This document shows, piece by piece, positions 1 to 7,567 of a stretch of DNA of 45,263 nt (position 1 is the stretch's first letter; every line of letters starts with the position of its first letter). Location of the stretch: NCBI GenBank assembly GCA_902524955.1, contig CABZEY010000009.1:1-45263 (forward strand). The letters run 5' to 3'. This DNA is from an uncultured Pelagibacteraceae bacterium (GTDB lineage Bacteria; Pseudomonadota; Alphaproteobacteria; Pelagibacterales; Pelagibacteraceae). The position numbers were made by a program, and so were the translations under genes. A model generated the notes under the pieces. It was not told the DNA's origin and ran no database searches. It saw only the letters and a list, made by a program, of their open reading frames with translations.

Positions 1-1
1 G

Positions 2-109
2 TATAACGATAACGAGATTAAAAAACTTAGCAATAATTTAAATAGTAAAGTAATTTTGGGTCAGTTAGAAAATTTAATAAACTTATCTAAATATTTTAAT
101 TTATTATAA
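2..109 (+). CDS. C-terminal end of an unidentified protein (partial)
   Basis: An open frame enters from the left edge and runs 35 codons to a TAA at 107-109. The visible tail is rich in Asn, Leu and Lys and ends in KYFNLL. No family can be recognised from so short a piece. It converges on fumC with only two bases between the stop codons, which is typical of the compact spacing throughout the window. Evidence that it is a gene is limited to the open frame, the compatible strand layout and the codon choice. Confidence 0.4.
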   Translation, partial: YNDNEIKKLSNNLNSKVILGQLENLINLSKYFNLL

Positions 110-111
110 AA

Positions 112-1500
112 TTATTTAGGCTTTACCATTTTTTTTGGATTTACAAACCTGTTATACTGTTCCTCATTAATTAAACCAGTTTTAAGAGTTTCTTTTTTAA
201 GCGTCGTCCCATTTTTATGAGCTGCTTTAGCAATTTTACTTGCATTATCGTATCCAATAACCGGTGAAAGCGCAGTAACAAGCATAAGAGAATTATTTAA
301 AAGTTCATTTATCTTTTTCTTATTAGCTTTAATTCCTTTTACACAAAAATCCACAAAGCAATTTACTGAGTCTGAAATTAAATCGATTGATTGAATAATA
401 TTATGAGCAATTAGAGGTTTGAAAACATTTAATTCAAAATGTCCATGAGTTCCTGCTATTGTAATACCAGTATGGTTTCCAATAACTTTGGTACAAACCA
501 TTGTTATAGCTTCGCATTGAGTTGGATTAACTTTACCAGGCATAATTGATGAACCAGGTTCATTTTCTGGTAGTTCTAATTCTGCATAACCTGCTCTTGG
601 ACCTGAGCCAAGAAATCTTATATCGTTAGCAATTTTTGTAAGTGCTACTGCCGTAGTACTTAGACTTGCAGAGAAATTTACAATCGGATCGTGACTTGCT
701 AGCGCTTCAAACTTATTTTTAGCTGTTTGAAATGGTAGTCTTGTAATTCTTTTAATTTCTAAAGCTATTTTTTTATCCCAACCTTTTCTTGAATTTATGC
801 CAGTTCCTACTGCAGTTCCTCCCTGTGCTAAATAGTAAACTTCATTTAAAGCTTTTTTAATTCTATCTATAGAGTTTTTTACTTGTGCCTCGTATCCCGA
901 GAACTCTTGACCTAAAGTTAGAGGAGTAGCATCTTGAAGGTGGGTTCTTCCAATTTTAACGATATTTTTAAATTGCCTTACTTTTTTATTTAAACTTTTT
1001 TCTAACTTTACAAGCGCAGGTAACAATCTTTTATTTGCATGAATTGCAACAGCAATATGCATAGCTGTTGGAAATGTATCATTTGTTGATTGAGCCATAT
1101 TAACATGATCATTAGGATGAACTGGTTTTTTAGAGCCCAGTTTGCCGCCGAGTATTTCAATAGCTCTATTGGATATCACTTCATTTACATTCATGTTAGT
1201 TTGTGTACCAGAACCTGTTTGCCAAACTTTAAGTGGAAAATGATCATCTAATTTTCCAGAAATCACTTCATCAGAAGCTTTTTGTATAGCGTTTGAAATC
1301 TTAGGATCCAAGTCTTTAAACTTTTGATTAACAATGGCTGCAGATTTTTTAACTATTCCAATTGCATGTATTAATTCCAATGGGACATTTACTTTACCGA
1401 TTTTAAAATTTTTTATAGATCTTTGAGTTTGAGCACCCCAATATTTATCATCTGGAACCTTGATTTTTCCAAAACTATCAAATTCATTTCTTGATGCCAT
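112..1500 (-). CDS. fumC: Fumarate hydratase class II
   Basis: Reversible hydration of fumarate to L-malate in the cytoplasm (TCA cycle), by the iron-independent class II homotetramer. The 462-residue length matches FumC. The fumarase/aspartase superfamily signature [11 protein letters not shown] is present near residues 317-327 and contains the mobile-loop serine. [13 protein letters not shown] and [10 protein letters not shown], which form substrate-binding regions in the family, are also present. The ATG at 1500 gives the usual N-terminus, with little extra sequence before the first conserved strand. It is divergent from the SDR at 1548 across a 47-bp gap that must hold both promoters. It is probably monocistronic. 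Confidence 0.96.
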   Translation of the reverse strand: MASRNEFDSFGKIKVPDDKYWGAQTQRSIKNFKIGKVNVPLELIHAIGIVKKSAAIVNQKFKDLDPKISNAIQKASDEVISGKLDDHFPLKVWQTGSGTQTNMNVNEVISNRAIEILGGKLGSKKPVHPNDHVNMAQSTNDTFPTAMHIAVAIHANKRLLPALVKLEKSLNKKVRQFKNIVKIGRTHLQDATPLTLGQEFSGYEAQVKNSIDRIKKALNEVYYLAQGGTAVGTGINSRKGWDKKIALEIKRITRLPFQTAKNKFEALASHDPIVNFSASLSTTAVALTKIANDIRFLGSGPRAGYAELELPENEPGSSIMPGKVNPTQCEAITMVCTKVIGNHTGITIAGTHGHFELNVFKPLIAHNIIQSIDLISDSVNCFVDFCVKGIKANKKKINELLNNSLMLVTALSPVIGYDNASKIAKAAHKNGTTLKKETLKTGLINEEQYNRFVNPKKMVKPK

Positions 1501-1547
1501 AATATTTTGATTATATTTAATATATATACACTAAATATTAAAATACA

Positions 1548-2303
1548 ATGAGCGTTATAATTATCGGTGGAACATTCGGCATAGGCCTTGAGTTAGCAAA
1601 AAAATATTTAGGAAAAACTAATAATCTAATTATTCTAGGTAGAAGCGAAGATAAATTTGTACAAATAAAAAATGATCTTGCTAACGATAGTACCAATATT
1701 ATTTGTAAAAGGGTTGATGTGACCAATGCTGATGAAACACAAAATACACTTAGGGAAATAATTACCAATTATAGTGATTTAGATCTTGTAGTATATTCAA
1801 GTGGTTTTTATAAACCAAATAATACATTTGATGTAGATTTAGACCTATATAGAAAAACTATCGAGGTTAACTTTATGGGATTAATCAATGTAATGTCTAT
1901 AATTTTACCTTATTTAAAAAAACAACAAAGCGGACATGTTGCAATGATCAGTTCTCTTGCAGGCTTTTTTGGATTACCAAACTCTTCTGGTTACGGGCCA
2001 AGTAAAGCTGCAATGATGAATTATTCAGAGTCAATCTATAATGATTGTAAAAAAAATAATATTGACGTGAGTATAATCAATCCTGGTTTTGTAAAAACAA
2101 GGCTTACTGATCAAAATAAATTTGATATGCCATTCCTTATGACAGCAGAAAAAGCTGCTAACATTATCTACAAAGGTTTAGAGAAGAAGAAATATGATAT
2201 TACCTTCCCTTTTATGATGAGTCTGATTTTTAAAACTTTAAAAATATTACCAAAACCCATATTTTTATTCTTAATTAAATATATGGTTAAAACTAATAAT
2301 TAA
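1548..2303 (+). CDS. Short-chain dehydrogenase/reductase (canonical SDR)
   Basis: Probable NAD(P)-dependent oxidoreductase, substrate unknown. The Rossmann motif near the N-terminus is GGTFGIG. The catalytic serine lies in MISSLAG and the YxxxK pair in YGPSK, so this SDR is catalytically intact, unlike the two SDRs later in the window. The C-terminus is hydrophobic (MMSLIFKTLKILPKP onward), reminiscent of membrane-associated SDRs of the DltE/YdfG-like group. It is divergent from fumC. Its 3' end overlaps a possible small gene on the other strand. Confidence 0.85.
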   Translation: MSVIIIGGTFGIGLELAKKYLGKTNNLIILGRSEDKFVQIKNDLANDSTNIICKRVDVTNADETQNTLREIITNYSDLDLVVYSSGFYKPNNTFDVDLDLYRKTIEVNFMGLINVMSIILPYLKKQQSGHVAMISSLAGFFGLPNSSGYGPSKAAMMNYSESIYNDCKKNNIDVSIINPGFVKTRLTDQNKFDMPFLMTAEKAANIIYKGLEKKKYDITFPFMMSLIFKTLKILPKPIFLFLIKYMVKTNN

Positions 2304-2446
2304 AAAATTACAAAGTAAATTAAAACTAATACAACTAAATTCGCTGCTAACAAAAATTGTGTACCTTTATTAAAAAAAGAGTTTGTTTTTTGTTCGATCT
2401 CTATGGGATCAACCTGAGCAAGTTTTATTAAGTTATTTTTTTTCAT
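2270..2446 (-). CDS. Possible small membrane protein (58 aa)
   Basis: An ATG at 2446 opens a 58-codon frame ending in TAA at 2270-2272. The predicted product has a polar N-terminal half (MKKNNLIKLAQVDPIEIEQ) and then one long hydrophobic stretch (LLAANLVVLVLIYFVIFLII) that would form a single membrane helix with the N-terminus in the cytoplasm. It overlaps the SDR 3' end convergently by about 34 bp. No Shine-Dalgarno sequence is obvious. The soluble-tail-plus-anchor layout argues for a real gene, but length alone would not. I do not recognise the family. Confidence 0.4.
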
Positions 2447-2508
2447 ACTATATAGGTAATAGTAAATTATGACTGACTTTGTGAGAAATTTTGTCTTTTT
2501 TAAGACTA

Positions 2509-2751
2509 TTAACTTTCTAGTAATCTTAAGGCTTGGTTTAATAAATCTTCTGACTCTTTATGTTCTCCAGAATTATGCGCTTTTTCACCCTGATCACGCA
2601 ATTGTTTAATTTCACTAAATTGTTCTTTGGAAATTTGTTTCGACTCAGAAAGAATTTGATCAATTTTTTGAATTAATATTGGGCATGATCCTGCGTAACT
2701 TTTAACAGATACGAAACATAAAAAAATTAATGTTATTAATAATCTAAACAT
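2509..2751 (-). CDS. Small secreted hypothetical protein
   Basis: An 80-residue protein with a clear signal peptide (hydrophobic core LLITLIFLCFVSV, then a probable AYA/G cleavage near residue 20). The mature part is a short, charged, probably helical domain rich in Lys, Glu and Gln, with one cysteine just after the cleavage point. The pattern QLRDQGEKAHNSGEHKESED resembles a single helical hairpin like a TPR-type repeat, so a small periplasmic adaptor is plausible. The Cys sits too far past a lipobox-like site to call it a lipoprotein. No function can be assigned. Confidence 0.6.
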   Translation of the reverse strand: MFRLLITLIFLCFVSVKSYAGSCPILIQKIDQILSESKQISKEQFSEIKQLRDQGEKAHNSGEHKESEDLLNQALRLLES

Positions 2752-2797
2752 GCAATAGACTTAATACTTAATTTTGTCTAAATTAAGAATAATTTAC

Positions 2798-3859
2798 TTA
2801 AGCAAGATCTCCATATTCTTTTATATGTTTTGGAATTCTTTGGTTGTCTCCATACATAAAATGGTTTTTCATATTCTCTTTATACTTAGAACCGCTTACT
2901 CTTAAACCAACAGCGTGTGCAACCTCTCGTATTAATGCTGGACTCGCACCACAACACACTCCTAGGTAATTGATACCTTTATCGTAAACTTCTTTTGAAA
3001 ATTTCGCGATTTCATATCTATTGCAATACAAAGGATCTAGGGCGGTTGGAAATGTTCTTCCATGTGGCGATTCGCACCCACACTCGTTAGATCTATCCGG
3101 AAGGTTAAAGAAAGTTTGATGTTTTATATTTGTTCTGTACGGTACGGGCAAAGCGGCTACATGACATTTTACGGCTTTCCTAATTTCAAGCACAAATTGC
3201 TTCATTGTATTCGGGCCCCTGAAACAATTCATACCAACTACATCAGCCCCACGTTGTTCCAATTCTTTACAGGTATCTACAATTGACCAGTTATCTCTCA
3301 TTTTATTTTCGCCCATTGGAGCAATAGTTATTACGGCAGGTAAATTTGTTTTTTTGATAATTTCTAAAGCTTTAAATGCTTCTTCTGCATAATAAAAGGT
3401 TTCACCAATCATAATATCTGCTTTTTCATCAACTGCCCACTGAGCCATTTCTGAAAACATTTTTTCTACTTCTAACTGAACCTTTTTATCATTTTCATTC
3501 CATATGTTTGAATTTGATATATTTCCTGCCATTAAATTGGGCTTAGGTTGATCTAAACTAATATTTGTTACCTTCCTTGCAATTTGCAAAGCCGCTCTGT
3601 TTAGTTTTTCTAATAAATGCTCTTTACCCGCAACTCTAACTTTTTCCCTATGAACATTGTAGGTAAAAGCTTGAACAATATCTGAACCTGCATGCTGAAA
3701 ATCTCTATGTAAAGCCTCAAGAACATCAGGCCTATCTAATGCTACTGTCGGAACGAATTCACCAGCTGATAAATAGCCCCTCCTTTCAATTTCAAATAAA
3801 AATCCTTCGGCACAAATTACTGGTCCTTGATTAAGTTTATCTATTAATTTGTTACTCAT
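2798..3859 (-). CDS. bhmT: Betaine-homocysteine S-methyltransferase family protein
   Basis: Transfers a methyl group from a donor (glycine betaine in characterised BHMTs) to homocysteine, making methionine. The zinc-binding cysteines of the homocysteine S-methyltransferase fold are visible as GMNC near the middle and GVCCGASP near the C-terminus. The frame is open back to 3931, but I chose the ATG at 3859, which gives 353 aa. It lies 8 nt after a strong AAAGGAG (3868-3874), and the 24 residues upstream look unlike the family and coincide with an RNA hairpin. The gene sits behind tandem SAM-II and SAM-V-type riboswitches, which fits a methionine-synthesis gene shut off by SAM. Use of betaine specifically is inferred from that leader and from the SAR11-like background. 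Confidence 0.9.
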   Translation of the reverse strand: MSNKLIDKLNQGPVICAEGFLFEIERRGYLSAGEFVPTVALDRPDVLEALHRDFQHAGSDIVQAFTYNVHREKVRVAGKEHLLEKLNRAALQIARKVTNISLDQPKPNLMAGNISNSNIWNENDKKVQLEVEKMFSEMAQWAVDEKADIMIGETFYYAEEAFKALEIIKKTNLPAVITIAPMGENKMRDNWSIVDTCKELEQRGADVVGMNCFRGPNTMKQFVLEIRKAVKCHVAALPVPYRTNIKHQTFFNLPDRSNECGCESPHGRTFPTALDPLYCNRYEIAKFSKEVYDKGINYLGVCCGASPALIREVAHAVGLRVSGSKYKENMKNHFMYGDNQRIPKHIKEYGDLA

Positions 3860-3880
3860 ATTTTTTTCTCCTTTAATTTT

Positions 3881-3935
3881 GGAGAAAGTTGAACAAATAC
3901 AAACATAGGAGAATAAAGATTTGTTCAACATCTCC
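3881..3935 (-). promoter_or_regulatory. Hairpin between the SAM-V aptamer and the bhmT start
   Basis: On the minus strand, GTTGAACAAAT (3919-3929) is perfectly complementary to ATTTGTTCAAC (3888-3898). The stem can be extended by pairing the SAM-V-borne GGAGA (3931-3935) with TCTCC (3881-3885). The loop contains TTCTCCT, complementary to the second ribosome-binding site AGGAGAA just downstream. A leader ATG at 3929-3931 abuts the first AAGGAG with no spacer and is in frame with bhmT. The structure could therefore mask one or both ribosome-binding sites. The pairing is seen directly; the regulatory role is inferred. Confidence 0.5.
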
Positions 3936-3987
3936 TTTTTAGTACTTTGGCATATGCCGGGTGTACAATACGGTTCAAATACCCAGG
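3932..3987 (-). promoter_or_regulatory. SAM-V-type riboswitch aptamer
   Basis: The minus strand contains TTTGAACCGTATTGTA followed by GTACTAAAAAGGAG. This is the conserved pseudoknot core of SAM-V, which resembles SAM-II. GGGT (near 3981-3984) can pair with ACCC (near 3960-3963) to form P1, and GTAC/GTAC form the second pairing. A perfect GGCATATGCC palindrome makes a small accessory hairpin. The aptamer ends exactly on AAGGAG, so SAM binding would hide the ribosome-binding site, the translational mechanism known for SAM-V upstream of bhmT in SAR11. It follows a SAM-II element and terminator on the same transcript. Confidence 0.85.
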
Positions 3988-4006
3988 TTTTTTTGTGAAA
4001 ATGGTC

Positions 4007-4037
4007 AAAAAAAAACCACCGGCTAAAGCGGTGGTTA
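4007..4037 (-). terminator. Intrinsic terminator of the SAM-II switch
   Basis: On the minus strand AACCACCG - CTTTAGC - CGGTGGTT forms an 8-bp stem followed by a run of T, a textbook rho-independent terminator. The terminator loop and stem segment CGCTTTAGC is perfectly complementary to GCTAAAGCG at the 3' end of the SAM-II aptamer just upstream (around 4044-4052). The antiterminator pairing and the SAM-bound pseudoknot are therefore mutually exclusive, which explains how SAM would switch termination on. Confidence 0.85.
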
Positions 4038-4042
4038 TAAGT

Positions 4043-4097
4043 TCGCTTTAGCTGGATTTTTATAGCGCCCGCAATTTGATAAAATCAGCGCTGAAAT
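4043..4097 (-). promoter_or_regulatory. SAM-II riboswitch aptamer
   Basis: The minus strand reads AGCGCTGATTTTA, then AAATTGCGG, GCGCT and CCAGCTAAAGCG. This matches the SAM-II pseudoknot: P1 is AGCGCT (4087-4092) with GGCGCT (4064-4069), the conserved CTGATTT follows P1, and AGCTAAA forms the 3' pseudoknot strand. It is followed within about 10 nt by an intrinsic terminator whose 5' arm region competes for GCTAAAGCG. Known SAM-II elements sense S-adenosylmethionine and repress methionine-biosynthesis genes in alphaproteobacteria. Confidence 0.85.
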
Positions 4098-4099
4098 GA

Positions 4100-4128
4100 G
4101 TGATATACTGAAAAATATTTTTTGTAAA
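4100..4128 (-). promoter_or_regulatory. Putative promoter of the bhmT leader
   Basis: On the minus strand TTTACA (4123-4128) is followed after 15-17 bp by TATATC/TATCAC (4100-4107), a weak sigma-70-like pair. It is placed so that transcription would start just before the SAM-II aptamer. Position is the main argument; in such AT-rich DNA the motif alone is not strong. Confidence 0.35.
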
Positions 4129-4141
4129 GACTAAATTTAAA

Positions 4142-4297
4142 TTATTTTAGATTTTTTTTTGGTAAATCTCTTATTGTCGCAATCATAACAAACCAATAAA
4201 ATCTACACTTATTAAAGAACCCTTTTCTAGCTTTAAGAAGATAAAACTTAGATAATCCGCATTCAGTTTTTATGTAGTCTTTTATGTCTTTATTCAT
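4142..4297 (-). CDS. 51-aa ORF translationally coupled to the VTT gene
   Basis: The ATG at 4295-4297 overlaps the TGA of the upstream VTT-domain gene as ATGA, and the frame runs 51 codons to TAA at 4142-4144. The product is basic, with aromatic patches (SKFYLLKARKGFF, CRFYWFVMIATIRDLPKK), two cysteines and no signal peptide. The ATGA junction and operon position support expression as the third gene after the radical SAM and VTT genes. I do not recognise a family. It could be a small membrane-surface or partner protein of the VTT or radical SAM enzyme. Confidence 0.5.
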   Translation of the reverse strand: MNKDIKDYIKTECGLSKFYLLKARKGFFNKCRFYWFVMIATIRDLPKKNLK

Positions 4298-4971
4298 TTT
4301 TTAAATCTTTCTATAATTTTTTTTATAATAAAAGGTACTAAACCAATCAACATAAATGAAATTATAATATTAAAACTAAGTATATCATTGATACTATTAA
4401 TTTTAGCTAATTGGACACCTGCGTTTACAAAAACTACAGTTCCAATTAACATTCCTATTTGAGAAATTATATAGAATGTTGTTGCTTTCATTCTTGTAAG
4501 ACCAAAAATCAGATTTACAATAAAAAATGGAAAAATTGGACTTAACCGTAAAAAAAATAAGTAAAAAACACCGTCTTTACTGATACCAGAGTTCACTTTC
4601 TCCACGTATTTTTGGTATTTATTTTCTATATAGTTTCTCAGAACAAAACGAGACATTAAAAAACACAAAGTAGAACCAATTGAACTTGCAAAAGAGGTAA
4701 GCAACACCCCTGGTATTAATCCAAACATAACACCTGCTAAAATTGTTTTTATTGCTGCAAATGGTAAGGCGAATGCAGTTACAATTATATAAATAATAAA
4801 AAAAACTGCGTAGTAAAAATAATAATTTTCATTTATTAAATTTTGCAAACTAACTTGGCTATTTTTAATATTTTCAAAAGATAGGAATTGACCTAAATCT
4901 AATATTAATACTGATAAAAACGAAATTAAAAAAACTAAAATTATTAGAGTTTTTAAAAATTTTTTATTCAT
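4294..4971 (-). CDS. TVP38/TMEM64 (VTT/DedA-type) membrane protein
   Basis: A 225-residue polytopic inner-membrane protein. Helices are visible at residues ~7-27, ~50-75, ~80-105, ~145-165 and ~195-215. The VTT/SNARE-associated signature appears as AGVMFGLIPGVLLTSFASSIGSTLCFLMSRFVLR, split by a Gly-rich re-entrant segment, and again as FFLRLSPIFPFFIVNLIFGLTRM. Relatives of the DedA superfamily move polyprenyl-phosphate or phospholipids or act as ion-coupled transporters, but this subgroup has no fixed substrate. The start overlaps the radical SAM stop by one base (TAATG), so the two are translationally coupled. A function with the radical SAM product is inferred from position. Confidence 0.85.
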   Translation of the reverse strand: MNKKFLKTLIILVFLISFLSVLILDLGQFLSFENIKNSQVSLQNLINENYYFYYAVFFIIYIIVTAFALPFAAIKTILAGVMFGLIPGVLLTSFASSIGSTLCFLMSRFVLRNYIENKYQKYVEKVNSGISKDGVFYLFFLRLSPIFPFFIVNLIFGLTRMKATTFYIISQIGMLIGTVVFVNAGVQLAKINSINDILSFNIIISFMLIGLVPFIIKKIIERFKK

Positions 4972-5879
4972 TAGCCACAGCTAGACCCACCTAAAACGCA
5001 AAATTTTGAACAATGTGGATGGTTTAAATAAATTTTTTTTAAAGATTCTTTTAATGTATTTCCTAAATCAAATTCCGAATTATAGGGTAGTAGAGTACAT
5101 GCAATTACGGATGGATAATCATTTTCTTTTTTTTTAACAATCATTCTGGAACTTGAACACATAACTTCACTTTGATTTTTATTCAAAATTTTCCAGCACT
5201 CTGTTGTTATCTCTGGTGTGTCAGATTTTTCGTCCATCTCAGCAAAGGTGACTAATTGTATCTTTGAATCTGCATTAATTTTTAATTCGTTATCTCTTAT
5301 AAATGTTTTAAAATTCTCCCTTGTTGTTGTTTCATCTTCATTCCACATTAATCTTGTGGCTAAACAATAATTAAAATTATTTTTTGATAACCATTTTAAC
5401 CCTTCAATCATAGGAGCCCAACTATCCGGCCCTCTTATTAACTCATGCTTTTCTTTTAAATAATGATCAATTGAAACCCTTATTGTTAAATTTAAGTGAT
5501 TTAATCTAAATAGATCATTTTTGCTATTTAGCATTGGTTTCATGGCATTTGTTAACACAAGAGTTTTAAAACCATTATCTAATGAATACTTAATCATCTT
5601 AAAAATATCTTTATTCATAAATGGTTCTCCGCCAGTAAAACCTATTTTTTCTGTACCCATCTCATTTTGAATGCTTTCGTTTACGAAACTTTTAAATTCA
5701 TTAAAAGATAAATAAGCTAAACGATCGTTTTTTGGGCTTGATTCTATATAGCAACCTTTGCAGGCTAAATTGCACAATGTTCCAGTGTTAAACCAAAGAG
5801 TTTTAATTTTCTCAGTCTCTATAAATGCCCTTTTTTTATTATCGGCAGTTAAAAATTTATTTTGGAATTTGCTATACAT
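4971..5879 (-). CDS. Radical SAM protein with SPASM-like C-terminus
   Basis: The CxxxCxxC cluster motif is in LCNLACKGCYIESSP near residue 40. It is followed by GFTGGEPFMN (GGEP, SAM amino-group binding) and later LVLTNAMKP, giving a complete radical SAM core. The last ~70 residues carry several extra cysteines (VMCSSS, VIACTLLPY, HPHCSKFCVLGGSSCG), as in SPASM/twitch domains holding auxiliary Fe-S clusters. Such enzymes often modify peptides or small molecules. The substrate is unknown. It is first in an operon with a VTT membrane protein and a 51-aa ORF. No precursor peptide is obvious, though the 51-aa ORF is the only small candidate. Confidence 0.85.
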   Translation of the reverse strand: MYSKFQNKFLTADNKKRAFIETEKIKTLWFNTGTLCNLACKGCYIESSPKNDRLAYLSFNEFKSFVNESIQNEMGTEKIGFTGGEPFMNKDIFKMIKYSLDNGFKTLVLTNAMKPMLNSKNDLFRLNHLNLTIRVSIDHYLKEKHELIRGPDSWAPMIEGLKWLSKNNFNYCLATRLMWNEDETTTRENFKTFIRDNELKINADSKIQLVTFAEMDEKSDTPEITTECWKILNKNQSEVMCSSSRMIVKKKENDYPSVIACTLLPYNSEFDLGNTLKESLKKIYLNHPHCSKFCVLGGSSCG

Positions 5880-5911
5880 ATTTTATAATTTGAATAACAT
5901 CATATAATAAT

Positions 5912-6514
5912 ATGTTTTTTATAAAAGTTTTTCTAAAATACTTAATGAGATTAATTGTCTTTTTTTTAATTTTTTTTAGTTTAAATAAATTAACAATGGC
6001 AGAAGAAAAAAAAGCGTATTTTGCAGGTGGATGCTTTTGGTGTGTTGAGGAAGCTTTTGAAAAAACACCAGGTGTTTTAAAAGCTATATCAGGATATACA
6101 GGCGGTGATTTAAAAAACCCAACTTACGAACAAGTTACCTATAATGAAACTGGCCATTATGAAGCCGTAGAAGTGGTTTATGATCCAAAACTAATTTCTT
6201 ACAAGCAATTACTGGATGTATTTTGGAAAAATATCGACCCGTATGATGCGCAAGGTCAATTTTGTGACAAAGGCTCAAGTTATCTCACAGCTGTTTTTTA
6301 TCAAAATGATGAAGAGAAATCAGCATTTGAAGATTCTAAAAAAAAATTAGGTAAATCAGATATTTCAGATTTTGTAACACACTTAAAAAAATTAGACGTT
6401 TTTTATCCAGCTGAAGATTATCATCAGGATTACTATAAAAATAATCCTGTTAGATATAAACTTTATAAAACTGGCTGCGGCAGAGTTCAGCGTTTAAAAA
6501 AAATTTGGGATTAA
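5912..6514 (+). CDS. msrA: Peptide-methionine (S)-S-oxide reductase, apparently exported
   Basis: Reduces methionine S-sulfoxide in proteins. The catalytic GCFWC motif follows YFAGG. SGYTGG, GHYEAVEVVYDP and AEDYHQDYY, all family hallmarks, are present. The frame from 5912 adds a hydrophobic leader (RLIVFFLIFFSLNKLTMA), suggesting export or membrane anchoring. Alternative starts at 5945 (shorter leader) and 5996 (cytoplasmic form starting MAEEKK) exist, and no Shine-Dalgarno sequence decides between them. Resolving cysteines near the C-terminus (GQFCDKGS, TGCGR) are present. It converges with the AbrB gene, overlapping 4 bp. Confidence 0.92.
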   Translation: MFFIKVFLKYLMRLIVFFLIFFSLNKLTMAEEKKAYFAGGCFWCVEEAFEKTPGVLKAISGYTGGDLKNPTYEQVTYNETGHYEAVEVVYDPKLISYKQLLDVFWKNIDPYDAQGQFCDKGSSYLTAVFYQNDEEKSAFEDSKKKLGKSDISDFVTHLKKLDVFYPAEDYHQDYYKNNPVRYKLYKTGCGRVQRLKKIWD

Positions 6515-7566
6515 TTTTTAGAAAAATATTTTAATATTAAAGGAATAGAGAATATAATTAAAAAAATTCTCAAGAAATGGTGATAGGTCACAAAAAGAGG
6601 ATCTATATTATATGCAATACTAATCACTACCATTTCGTGAAGTCCTCCAGGAGCAAAACTTAAGAAAGCTGCCATAAAGTCAAAACCAAAAAAGATTTGA
6701 AGTAAATATGCAAATATGGCTGCAACACCTAAAAGTAAAATAGATATTATAAAACCATGAAATGAATAATATCCAATCTCTTTAATCGGCAAACCACTTA
6801 AACGGCATCCAATTGCAGAACCTAAGAATACAAAAGCGATATTAATAAAAATATCTGGAAATCGCGCTGTTGTAATTTCTAATGTATAAAAGAAACCACA
6901 GAATATCATTGCTGCAAGGATGGGTGCTGATGGTATTTTTAATTTTTCAAATCCTATTGTGCCTATTTGAGATATAATTAAAAGAAAAATTAATTCTAAA
7001 AAGTATCTTAAAGAATAAACCGGATTGTTACCATGAGATGCAATTTCTTGATAGCCTACTTGTGTCACAAATACAAAGGGTAAAATTAATACAATAAATA
7101 GAACCCTAGTTGCTTGAGGTATCACTACTTGTCCACTTTCTTTCTTGCTATTCGTCAATTGATTTATTGCACCGGCTATCACTACAAATGCTCCTGGCAT
7201 TCCAGCAAGGATAGAAACTAGTTTTTTAAATTTACAAATTTTATGAAAGTAAACTGCAGTTATAATTGCACCAATGATAGTGCAAATTATCATTGCTATT
7301 GAGGAATATACCCATAAATGAATTTTATATAATAAACTTATATTGAATGAACCAGCTAGTATAACCCCGATTATTAAAAGAACCGGTAAAAAAATTTTTT
7401 TATCAAATGTAATTCTATAACTTGTGAATGAAATAAATAAATTTAAAAGTAATGCACCTAGTAACCACGGCAATGGTAAATTAATTAAAGTTGCTAGATA
7501 ACCACCGACCGCACCAATCAGAATACTTTTATAACTTTTTTGAATGGCTTTAATATATCCAAACAT
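6511..7566 (-). CDS. AbrB family membrane transporter/regulator
   Basis: A 351-residue protein with about ten membrane helices in two similar halves (for example GAVGGYLATLINLPLPWLLGALL at the N-terminus and IPSAPILAAMIFCGF in the second half). This matches the AbrB duplication family (COG3180, often mislabelled ammonia monooxygenase). Conserved GMPGAFVVIAG and FAPGGLHEMVVI mark equivalent positions in the two halves. It is third gene in the iclR operon, one base after the lyase gene, so a role in uptake or efflux of the lyase's substrate or product is plausible. The family's substrates are not established. Confidence 0.82.
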   Translation of the reverse strand: MFGYIKAIQKSYKSILIGAVGGYLATLINLPLPWLLGALLLNLFISFTSYRITFDKKIFLPVLLIIGVILAGSFNISLLYKIHLWVYSSIAMIICTIIGAIITAVYFHKICKFKKLVSILAGMPGAFVVIAGAINQLTNSKKESGQVVIPQATRVLFIVLILPFVFVTQVGYQEIASHGNNPVYSLRYFLELIFLLIISQIGTIGFEKLKIPSAPILAAMIFCGFFYTLEITTARFPDIFINIAFVFLGSAIGCRLSGLPIKEIGYYSFHGFIISILLLGVAAIFAYLLQIFFGFDFMAAFLSFAPGGLHEMVVISIAYNIDPLFVTYHHFLRIFLIIFSIPLILKYFSKN

Positions 7567-7567
7567 T

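Noticed and set aside
3062-3286. Plus-strand 74-aa open frame inside bhmT
   Set aside because: It lies fully antisense to a well-supported gene and has no recognisable domain or start signal.
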